Shown: positions 1-6,852 of the stretch, in pieces
Layout of the letters: the number at the start of each line of letters is the position of its first letter
Position numbering within the stretch: the stretch's first letter is position 1
Virus record (IMG/VR): IMGVR_UViG_3300017727_003125
Span: 1 to 25,128 of that record
Direction: 5' to 3' (one strand)
Length of the DNA stretch: 25,128 nucleotides
Source: a virus
The notes under the pieces: model-generated
Databases searched by the model: none
What the model saw: only the letters and a program-made list of their open reading frames with translations
Told to the model about the DNA's origin: nothing
Program-made: the position numbers and the translations under genes

Positions 1-2529
1 ATTGATAATATTTTTTATATCAGGATTACGAGGGTCTGCTAATATACTCCTATTACCTAATGCACGATTACCACTTTCTGATTTACCTTGAAACCAACCT
101 ACAATCTTGCCATCTGCTATTGCTTGTGCTATCTCTTTATATGATGTTAATTTTTCATCACCTTTATATTCATATTCTTTACCAGCAAACGTTTTTGTTT
201 TATGAATATTTTTATTTAATACATAGTCAGCATGTTGATATGTTCCTAAAGCTTGACCCTCATCACCTACAGCAGGTGGTATAAAAACATTTTTATAATG
301 TTTTGTAAATTCTTCATTCATATATCCATTGTAAGCTACGCCACCGGCAACACATAAATTATCACAACTTTTTAAAGGATAAACAAATTCTTTTATCTTA
401 TCTATTGTAAATTTTTGTAGAGTAAACGCCAAATCATCTATACTATCTAATTTAATATGTTTAAAATGTTTTTGTTTTTTTTCTGTTATAGGTCCATCTA
501 AAATAGTTTCAAATATGTCATAATAGTATTGATTATATTTTCCATAACCAACTTTACCCATAAGTTTACTTGCGCCAAGTGTTCCAAATCCTGTTAAATT
601 TGACATATGATTCCATAACCATCCAATTGGTAACTTATCTGATAAATCTATTAAGTTTTGATTTTTGTCAAAGAATACACATCTATATTTTGATCCTATA
701 CCATCTATTGCTAATATATCAGATTGTTCAAAACCTGAATTAAGAAAGGCATATGTAGCATGTGATTGATGATGGTCTATAAAGTATATATCATCTTTGA
801 GATAATAGTCCCACAATTTTTTAGGCTCATAATTAAATATATCTTTTGGTAATAACTCTTTACAATTTCTAATACCACCATATGTGTAAGTAAATGCTAA
901 AATACCATTTGTTCCGTCTCGTTCAAGTTTATCCCAATAATCTAGCATAAATTCATTATTTAAACGATAGTCAGTAGGATTTAATATATCTGATTGATGA
1001 GCATACGCTTCTACTTTGTATGGTAGATTGTGTTTAAATCTAGTTTCTCTTTCTCTTTGATCATGCCATACACCATCATATGCATTATGATCATGTAAAT
1101 TTAAAGCTAATGAATATATTTTTTTCACTCTTTTTTTCTCATTATATTTTTTCAATTCAGGATACACATCAAATAAATTCATGTTCCATTTAGTATCTTT
1201 ATAATATTTATCCAATGATAATAAGTAGTCAATTGTGTCTAAATAAGATAATCCGTTATTGTCTTCTCTTAATACATTTTGTATATCAGGAAAGTTATTA
1301 TACTTTGGTATAAGTTTTTCTTTTATTTCATCAGGTAAAACATTAGCACATAACTTTGCTGGCCCTCTTATATTAGACCAGTTAATTTGTTTAAATAATT
1401 CTTTGTTGTTATCAAACCATTCTATAAGTTCGTAAAATCTCAAAACACTTAAAAAAGATATAGTCCCATTTACATTTATTTCTACATTAGGAAATTGTCG
1501 TATTGTTTTAATGTTATTAACTATATCTTCCCAATTTGATCTACGTCTAATATATTCATCAGCTTTTCCTATGCCATCAAGTGATACAGTAACTTCAAAC
1601 GTTTTAAAATATTTAATATAATCTGTAATTTTATATTTACCATGTCCTAAAACCGACATATTAGTTTGAAATTTTACTGTCATATGTTTAGTTAAACCTG
1701 TTTTTATTATTGCGTCAAGTAATTGATAATATTGTTTCATAACTAATGGTTCGCCACCAATTAATTTAAGATTATAAATGTAGGGGGAAATATCTACTAT
1801 TTGATCAATTATATCTTTAAGAGGTGCGCCTTTAATCTGATTAACTTTAGTCTTGTTGCCATTTTCAATACCGTATTTGTTGAATGTTGTTTGATCTTTT
1901 AGTTCATCAGAGTTCATTGTTTTAATTCTTGTAGATGAATCATAAGTATGACACATAAAACAATCTAGATTACATTGATTACCAAATGCTTTAATCTGTA
2001 CTTCAAAAATTTTATGTTCTAAATGACCTCTACCTGTATGTTTAAATGCCTCAACTGCCTTTGCCATTTCAGGCCATAATCCATCATTGTTACTTTGTAT
2101 TTTTAAAGAAGCCTGTCTCCTTGATCTGCCATATAATTTTTCTTGTTTAATACATGATACACACGATTTTTTTGTTAATTTTAAATCTGAACCGGGTGTT
2201 ATCATTTCATTTCGTAGTTGATTTAGTTTAAGATCATTTTCAAACCAATCTCTTATTGATGTATTTCTTATATTAGAACCAAATTGATTTACGTCAGCCC
2301 AAGAACATGGTGCAAAATCACCATTAACGTCTGTATATAACTGTTGAAAAGGAGCACTACAAAAATAAATGTCTTCTTCTTTAATTTGTTTTTCAAACGG
2401 ACCTAAATGTATTCTTTGATCCTCAAACCATTTAGATGTATCTACTTTACCATCTCCTAAAAACTTATCGCCAGGACCACCTTTAGTTAAATGTTCAGGA
2501 AGTTTATCATTAGGATTATCTTTAATCAT
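1..2529 (-). CDS. Radical SAM / carbamoyltransferase fusion protein, C-terminus cut by window edge
   Basis: The minus frame starting at ATG 2529-2527 is open for 843 codons to position 1; I read every triplet and found no stop. Residues ~60-150 form a SPASM-like domain (FCSAPF, APCSW, CVSC). A radical SAM core follows, with the [4Fe-4S] motif CNLDCFMC at C186, C190 and C193, then IGGEPL at ~257-262. After ELKKYNEKKR the frame continues from ~468 into a NodU/CmcH/TobZ-type carbamoyltransferase: HHQSHATYAF, then AIDG, then AGGVAYNGYMN, DEGQALG and GWFQGKSESGNRALGNRS. Carbamoyltransferases of this family move a carbamoyl group from carbamoyl phosphate, through an adenylate, to a hydroxyl of a sugar or natural product. 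The first ~465 residues resemble the 536-residue protein at 6852-8462, which ends where the fusion begins. The start overlaps the upstream stop by 8 bases (ATGATTAA). Substrate unknown; the C-terminal part lies outside the window. Confidence 0.9.
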   Translation of the reverse strand, partial: MIKDNPNDKLPEHLTKGGPGDKFLGDGKVDTSKWFEDQRIHLGPFEKQIKEEDIYFCSAPFQQLYTDVNGDFAPCSWADVNQFGSNIRNTSIRDWFENDLKLNQLRNEMITPGSDLKLTKKSCVSCIKQEKLYGRSRRQASLKIQSNNDGLWPEMAKAVEAFKHTGRGHLEHKIFEVQIKAFGNQCNLDCFMCHTYDSSTRIKTMNSDELKDQTTFNKYGIENGNKTKVNQIKGAPLKDIIDQIVDISPYIYNLKLIGGEPLVMKQYYQLLDAIIKTGLTKHMTVKFQTNMSVLGHGKYKITDYIKYFKTFEVTVSLDGIGKADEYIRRRSNWEDIVNNIKTIRQFPNVEINVNGTISFLSVLRFYELIEWFDNNKELFKQINWSNIRGPAKLCANVLPDEIKEKLIPKYNNFPDIQNVLREDNNGLSYLDTIDYLLSLDKYYKDTKWNMNLFDVYPELKKYNEKKRVKKIYSLALNLHDHNAYDGVWHDQRERETRFKHNLPYKVEAYAHQSDILNPTDYRLNNEFMLDYWDKLERDGTNGILAFTYTYGGIRNCKELLPKDIFNYEPKKLWDYYLKDDIYFIDHHQSHATYAFLNSGFEQSDILAIDGIGSKYRCVFFDKNQNLIDLSDKLPIGWLWNHMSNLTGFGTLGASKLMGKVGYGKYNQYYYDIFETILDGPITEKKQKHFKHIKLDSIDDLAFTLQKFTIDKIKEFVYPLKSCDNLCVAGGVAYNGYMNEEFTKHYKNVFIPPAVGDEGQALGTYQHADYVLNKNIHKTKTFAGKEYEYKGDEKLTSYKEIAQAIADGKIVGWFQGKSESGNRALGNRSILADPRNPDIKNIIN

Positions 2530-3121
2530 TATACGAAAGTCTTAATTGTTCAAATTTATCTGTCAAGTTTATATTAAATGATTTATGATCTTGTATATGT
2601 TCGTATAATTGTTTAAATCCATTGTAAGCTCTTTCAACTTGATTTACTCCTGGTTGTTCATATTCTGCACACATGGGTAAGTGTATTGTAGTATAAAATC
2701 CTAAATTTGACCAATGCACAGCACTAAATTCTTTTGCATTAACAACACAACCTCCTAAATTACAACCTCCTATAATTATTTGAGTTTTACTAGGTTTAAC
2801 TGTCCAACCTGTAACTTCAAATATTAAATCTGAAATTTTTTTAATAGAATATTTTCCGTCATCATTTGAATGAGGTTCATCAATTTGTAAAACATTAAAA
2901 TCATAATGTTGTTTGGCCATTTTTAATATTTCTGTTAATTTTGTATCGTAGTTTCTTTCCATATTTGAAACTATAATTGTTTTTTTTCTATCAATATTAT
3001 TACAAAGCACAAATCTTTGTAGTTCAGCGTATCTTCTATTATTTACATACTCATCACCTAATATAGGGTGTCCTAGAAAGTCAATTAGAAGTAAAACAGT
3101 ATATGATTTATTCAAATCCAT
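2522..3121 (-). CDS. Isochorismatase-like (cysteine hydrolase fold) protein, tentative
   Basis: A 199-residue protein with two features of the isochorismatase-like fold. There is an N-terminal hydrophobic strand ending in Asp (TVLLLIDF, D14), and a strand-glycine-cysteine segment (IIIGGCNLGGCVV) in which C125 sits where the nucleophile lies in G-x-x-T-x-x-C-V. Such enzymes hydrolyse amide or vinyl-ether bonds using an Asp-Lys-Cys triad; I could not place the Lys with confidence, and the usual Thr is missing. Its start lies one base after the stop of the preceding radical SAM gene (TAA-A-ATG), and its own end overlaps the start of the fusion gene, so it is an internal member of the operon. It could also be an unrelated Rossmann-like protein. 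The assignment rests on a few residues only. Confidence 0.4.
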   Translation of the reverse strand: MDLNKSYTVLLLIDFLGHPILGDEYVNNRRYAELQRFVLCNNIDRKKTIIVSNMERNYDTKLTEILKMAKQHYDFNVLQIDEPHSNDDGKYSIKKISDLIFEVTGWTVKPSKTQIIIGGCNLGGCVVNAKEFSAVHWSNLGFYTTIHLPMCAEYEQPGVNQVERAYNGFKQLYEHIQDHKSFNINLTDKFEQLRLSYND

Positions 3122-3122
3122 T

Positions 3123-3755
3123 TTATTTACCTTGAGTCCTATCTAAACTTAAATTTTTATTTGTAGGTCTCAAAGGATCACCTGGACCCATCCACCTTGA
3201 TGAATTAATTACTACAAATTTTACTCCTATTTTATCTGCCATATCTCTACATGCTTCAATATCATTTTCATTAAAGCTAAATACAATAAATTGCCATATA
3301 GGTGTATTCTTTAAATACTTAATACTATCTTTCATTATATTATATAATTTTTCACCGTCTTGATTAGTTCTATACTTATGACTATCTTTAGGAAAACCAT
3401 CTATACCAAACCACCATTGAGCTCTTGGATTTGCTTCAAAGGCTTTAGGATACCACTTTAAAGGTTTAGCTGCTGAAGCATGATGAATACTGGTTGTATG
3501 ATTTTTTCTTGCATATATCATTTCTAGTAATTGTATAAATTTTGGGTGATGAACAGGATCAGATACTTGACCACAAAAATTTATATGATTAAAAAAGTTA
3601 AGCACTTTTTCAAAATCTTCAATAGAAATGTCTTCGCCAGGAACTTTTAACCCCTTACTTGTAAATGAAGTGTATCTTTGACATCTTTTACATTCTAATG
3701 GACATCTATGTGTGATATCGATATTGATACCTCTTCTATTAAATAGAGTATCCAT
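3123..3755 (-). CDS. Radical SAM core protein without its own SPASM domain
   Basis: A 210-residue protein. INIDITHRCPLECKRC carries the radical SAM cluster motif CX3CX2C (C18, C22, C25), which binds the [4Fe-4S] cluster that cleaves S-adenosylmethionine. FCGQVSDP lies where the GGEP strand is normally found, and WWFGIDGFPKD resembles the beta-strand 4 segment of related proteins. It is short for the family and lacks C-terminal auxiliary-cluster cysteines. The gene transcribed just before it, one base away, encodes a lone SPASM-like domain, so the two probably act as a split enzyme. The next gene downstream also starts one base after this stop. The substrate cannot be read from the sequence. 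Confidence 0.8.
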   Translation of the reverse strand: MDTLFNRRGINIDITHRCPLECKRCQRYTSFTSKGLKVPGEDISIEDFEKVLNFFNHINFCGQVSDPVHHPKFIQLLEMIYARKNHTTSIHHASAAKPLKWYPKAFEANPRAQWWFGIDGFPKDSHKYRTNQDGEKLYNIMKDSIKYLKNTPIWQFIVFSFNENDIEACRDMADKIGVKFVVINSSRWMGPGDPLRPTNKNLSLDRTQGK

Positions 3756-3756
3756 T

Positions 3757-4107
3757 TTATGTATCTCTTACTCTTTTATCAAAGCCAGGTTCATATATTG
3801 TTTGTCTTTGAAACTTTGCCTCTTTTTTACATATTTTGTGGCATTGTGGAAACCCTTTTCCTTTTGCTAGATTTTTATTAAACTCAATCCACTCTGGTTG
3901 TAATAATATATCCTCTACACTATCATGGTCTTTAATATTACTAACTGATAATAGTTTTTGATATGTAGGATCAGTTCTATTGTTTTGATTATCTAACCAA
4001 CAACATGGTATTAATTCGCCTCTATTAGTAAAACCATAATTGTGTTGTCTTCGATCAAAACATTTTGGGTCTAATTCGTTTTTTTTATTATCGTCTTTTT
4101 TACTCAT
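3757..4107 (-). CDS. Stand-alone SPASM-like auxiliary domain protein
   Basis: I chose ATG 4107-4105 (MSKKDDN; 116 residues). It overlaps the upstream stop as ATGAGTAA, the same arrangement as at 4782-4789; an ATG nine codons earlier (4134) would overlap by 35 bases. The protein has the pattern of a SPASM domain without a radical SAM core: an early Cys (PKCFDRR), GELIPCCW, then SNIKDHDSVEDIL, and late cysteines (FPQCHKICKK). SPASM domains bind auxiliary Fe-S clusters in radical SAM enzymes that act on peptides or sugars. The N-terminal halves of the proteins at 6852-8462 and 1-2529 carry a similar pattern before their radical SAM cores. This gene is transcribed directly before the bare core gene at 3123-3755, so the order of domains is kept, but as two proteins. 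A partnership is inferred. Confidence 0.65.
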   Translation of the reverse strand: MSKKDDNKKNELDPKCFDRRQHNYGFTNRGELIPCCWLDNQNNRTDPTYQKLLSVSNIKDHDSVEDILLQPEWIEFNKNLAKGKGFPQCHKICKKEAKFQRQTIYEPGFDKRVRDT

Positions 4108-4789
4108 TATCGTCCTCAAATGAAAAGATATCACTAAATAGAGGACGAGTATCTTTTTTTAAACTGTCTTCACTCATATTTTGCCATTTATATAATTCTG
4201 ATCTACCTATTGTTTGTATTAGATACGGAAAATATTTAATAAACTTAAAATAATTTTCTTTTGTTTCCCATTTCGACAACTTCTTTGGAAAACAAATATT
4301 ATATGAAGTATCCCAGCCGTTGTCTAAAACGGATCCTGTAATTGCTTTAGCAATCATCCCAACTTCTATACTCCAACTTTCTCTCCCATGTGGTATAAAC
4401 CATTCTTCACCCATTTCCCACCTAGTGCCTGTTTTTTCACATTGTTCTCTAGCAAATTGATTACCTGGAGCAACTCTTGGTGTAAATATTAATGTCCAGG
4501 GTGCTGATGCTATATGAAACAGATTAGGATTTGCGTTATACTTTTTTCCTACATCTCCATCAAATTCTATTTTATTTCCTTCACACATTTTATATAGAGT
4601 AGCACTTCTTTCTTTATTTGGACCTAATACATGTGCTATATATGGAAAAGCATTTTGTTTTGATGTTGCTAATGGGTAACCTATTCTTAATATTTTTTCA
4701 ATTTCAAATCTATCAGGTATGTCTTCTATATTTGTTTTATAATTAACAACATGAGCTCTTTTTTCTAGTGCTTTTGTTATATTACTCAT
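4100..4789 (-). CDS. Nitroreductase-like flavoprotein, tentative
   Basis: A 229-residue protein whose segments follow the order of the nitroreductase fold. ITKALEKRAHVVNY resembles the N-terminal helix with basic FMN-contacting residues. EIEKILRIGYPLATSKQN resembles the I-L-x-x-A-x-x-A-P-S-x-x-N segment. FHIASAPWTLIF is a central strand, and WSIEVGMIAKAITGSVLDNG resembles the long helix that in this family precedes a Gly-rich stretch. Members reduce nitro groups or quinones; some oxidise azolines or remove iodine, all with FMN. The start overlaps the preceding radical SAM gene's stop by 8 bases (ATGAGTAA), and its end overlaps the next gene in the same way. A redox partner role in the operon's pathway is inferred. 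The similarity is by eye and weak, so another fold is possible. Confidence 0.45.
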   Translation of the reverse strand: MSNITKALEKRAHVVNYKTNIEDIPDRFEIEKILRIGYPLATSKQNAFPYIAHVLGPNKERSATLYKMCEGNKIEFDGDVGKKYNANPNLFHIASAPWTLIFTPRVAPGNQFAREQCEKTGTRWEMGEEWFIPHGRESWSIEVGMIAKAITGSVLDNGWDTSYNICFPKKLSKWETKENYFKFIKYFPYLIQTIGRSELYKWQNMSEDSLKKDTRPLFSDIFSFEDDNE

Positions 4790-5606
4790 TTAATAACCTC
4801 GCATACTTTCTCATTGGAAAATGACCCTTAGGTTGCACCCATTCAGTACAGGTTTTGCAATAGTTCTCATATTTGAACAATCTAAAGTTCATCATCTTAT
4901 CTACGTTCTCCTGCGTTAGGTCAAAGGTTTTAGAAAGTTCACTATTATTGGCAAACTTCTTACTACAATGTACAATATGTTTCTTTTCAAAGTCTATAAC
5001 AGGTACCATAGGGAAAGCTGCACACATTTTACGATCTATTTCAGCAGCTTGTAATACGTCTGTAAATTCTTTTGATCTACCATTAAATGCTTTCCACATG
5101 GTATTTTTGTGATCTAATTGTTTTACTATTTCAGGATACTTATGATTATAAGAGTAATAGTTTGGTGTTTTAACAACTACATTATAGTTGTTCATGTCAT
5201 TTTCAGGCACAAAATCAAAGTTACCAAGTTTAGTTACCTCATGTTCGTACCAATCCAATATATTATGTTCAACATATAATATATCTTTGTCTTCTAATAT
5301 ATAAGGATATCTCTTTCTAACAAATGAATTAGATAATACTGAACAAAAAAAATTAGGATTTTTCTTAATCTCATTAATTACTTCATCTAAATTTTTGATT
5401 AAACCAGGCTCACCACCTAATAGATTAACTCTTACTTTATAGTCTTTTAGAAATCCTAAAGTTTTTCTTAAAAAGTCCATATCTACGGTCAAGTTACGCA
5501 TTTCTAAAGTGTAACTAGTACAATAATGGCAATTCTTATTACACGACATAGATAAAAAGAAATCTATGGCCAAATATTCATTTTGTATTTCTTGTAAGTT
5601 TTTCAT
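4782..5606 (-). CDS. Radical SAM protein with C-terminal SPASM/twitch-like cysteines
   Basis: Starting at ATG 5606-5604 the protein has 274 residues; an upstream in-frame TTG at 5624 is less likely. No good Shine-Dalgarno precedes either start, and the gene lies over the end of the aminotransferase gene, so coupling probably drives translation. IDFFLSMSCNKNCHYC has the CX3CX2C motif (C22, C26, C29), and VNLLGGEPGL is the SAM-binding GGE strand. Towards the C-terminus, MCAAFP, VHCSKKF and NYCKTC give scattered cysteines that could hold an auxiliary cluster, as in SPASM or twitch domains. Its neighbours are a PLP aminotransferase and a nitroreductase-like protein, which suggests small-molecule or sugar chemistry. 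The reaction is unknown. Confidence 0.8.
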   Translation of the reverse strand: MKNLQEIQNEYLAIDFFLSMSCNKNCHYCTSYTLEMRNLTVDMDFLRKTLGFLKDYKVRVNLLGGEPGLIKNLDEVINEIKKNPNFFCSVLSNSFVRKRYPYILEDKDILYVEHNILDWYEHEVTKLGNFDFVPENDMNNYNVVVKTPNYYSYNHKYPEIVKQLDHKNTMWKAFNGRSKEFTDVLQAAEIDRKMCAAFPMVPVIDFEKKHIVHCSKKFANNSELSKTFDLTQENVDKMMNFRLFKYENYCKTCTEWVQPKGHFPMRKYARLLNE

Positions 5607-6852
5607 AAAATTTATTAAACGCAATCTTTAATTTTTTAGTATTTTTAAATGTTACTTCTTCAACATAACCTGGTGTTTGAAAACATTTCTCTATTATATA
5701 ATCATAAATAGGTTCATTAATTTCACCTATTAGACTTTTATCAATATAATCATCACCTATTAGTTTCTTCATGTTGTTTAAAAATTTAGTTTCTTCTTGA
5801 TCTAATACAATTAAAATTATATTGACAACTTTATTTATTTCAACATCTGTCATATAAGGATTAATTGGTAATGTCAATATTGTATCACATACTGTTTTAG
5901 AATTAAACATACTATCTTTTCTATGATAGATATTTTTATACATAATATTCTCAGATAAAGGCTTACTGTAGTGAACCTTTGCTTTTAGTTTTTCTTTTAG
6001 TTCATCTCTAATTTCTCTGTTTGGTAATCTGATAACATATTTGTGATAGTTATGATTAAGACCGTTTGTTGTTTGTTGAATAATTACACAATCTTTTAAT
6101 TGTTCATCATATTTTTTAGCAACTTCTTGTCTTTTTGTTTGGTAGCTATCTATTTTATTCAATCTATAATTTATAAAAGTAGCATTCATTAATAGCATTT
6201 TAGAGTTGTAACCTAACATCTCGTTGTCACCATGTTTTCTTAATTTTTTAATTGTATTAGCATATTCTTTATTGTCTGTTAATATAGCACCGCCACCTGA
6301 AATACCAGCAATTACTTTGTTTGCATTAAAACTTAATGTACTAATATCACCTATTGTACCTGCCTTAACATCATTTAAACTAGCACCTAATGATTGAGCA
6401 GCGTCTTCTATAAATGCTATATTTTTTTCTTTACAAAATTCTATTATATGTTTTGTTTCTGACATATTACCAAATAAATGAGGGTATACAATTGCTCTTG
6501 TCTTATCTGAATACATATTCTTTATACTATCAAGTGATAAATGATAAGATGAAATATCTATGTCACAAAATACAGGAGTAGCACCTACCATTGATATACA
6601 TGAAGCTGTAGATATCCAAGAAAAGTTGGTCGTAATAACTTCATCACCTGGTTTGATACCTAAACTTATTAATGAAAAGTGTAAAGCGTCTGTTCCATTA
6701 TTACATGCAATAGCATAATTTCTTCCAGTCAATTTAGTAAGACTTTTTTCTAGAAACTCGACATTAGTTTCCTGTTCTTTTTGCATAGTAACATCAAAAA
6801 GTTTTTGATATTCTTCTTTGTTTAGTATGTAATCTTTATGCCAACTATCCAT
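5578..6852 (-). CDS. DegT/DnrJ/EryC1/StrS-family aminotransferase with extra C-terminal region
   Basis: A 424-residue PLP enzyme. The N-terminal half carries ACNNGTDALHFSL (phosphate-binding loop), GDEVITTNFSWISTA, GATPVFCDID, FIEDAAQSLGA (Asp contacting the pyridine nitrogen) and SFNANKVIAGISGGGAIL, whose K179 is the Schiff-base lysine. This family typically transfers an amino group to a keto-sugar nucleotide or to a cyclitol. The usual domain ends near the conserved-looking TLPINPYMTD segment (~340). About 85 further residues (QEETKFLNNMKKLIGDD onward) look helical and are not part of the standard fold; I do not recognise them. The start overlaps the stop of the upstream radical SAM gene by one base (TAATG). 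It is the clearest sign that the operon makes an aminated product. Confidence 0.9.
   Translation of the reverse strand: MDSWHKDYILNKEEYQKLFDVTMQKEQETNVEFLEKSLTKLTGRNYAIACNNGTDALHFSLISLGIKPGDEVITTNFSWISTASCISMVGATPVFCDIDISSYHLSLDSIKNMYSDKTRAIVYPHLFGNMSETKHIIEFCKEKNIAFIEDAAQSLGASLNDVKAGTIGDISTLSFNANKVIAGISGGGAILTDNKEYANTIKKLRKHGDNEMLGYNSKMLLMNATFINYRLNKIDSYQTKRQEVAKKYDEQLKDCVIIQQTTNGLNHNYHKYVIRLPNREIRDELKEKLKAKVHYSKPLSENIMYKNIYHRKDSMFNSKTVCDTILTLPINPYMTDVEINKVVNIILIVLDQEETKFLNNMKKLIGDDYIDKSLIGEINEPIYDYIIEKCFQTPGYVEEVTFKNTKKLKIAFNKFYEKLTRNTK

Noticed and set aside
60-284. A 74-codon plus-strand open frame
   Set aside because: It lies antisense to the carbamoyltransferase part of the fusion, whose conserved motifs show the minus frame is the real one.
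1126-1128. GTG as an independent start for a separate carbamoyltransferase gene
   Set aside because: There is no stop between the radical SAM part and this codon, and no ribosome site; the single long frame is the simpler reading, though internal initiation cannot be excluded.
4065-4253. Small plus-strand open frame
   Set aside because: It overlaps two minus-strand genes, has no promoter or ribosome site, and its protein shows no recognisable pattern.
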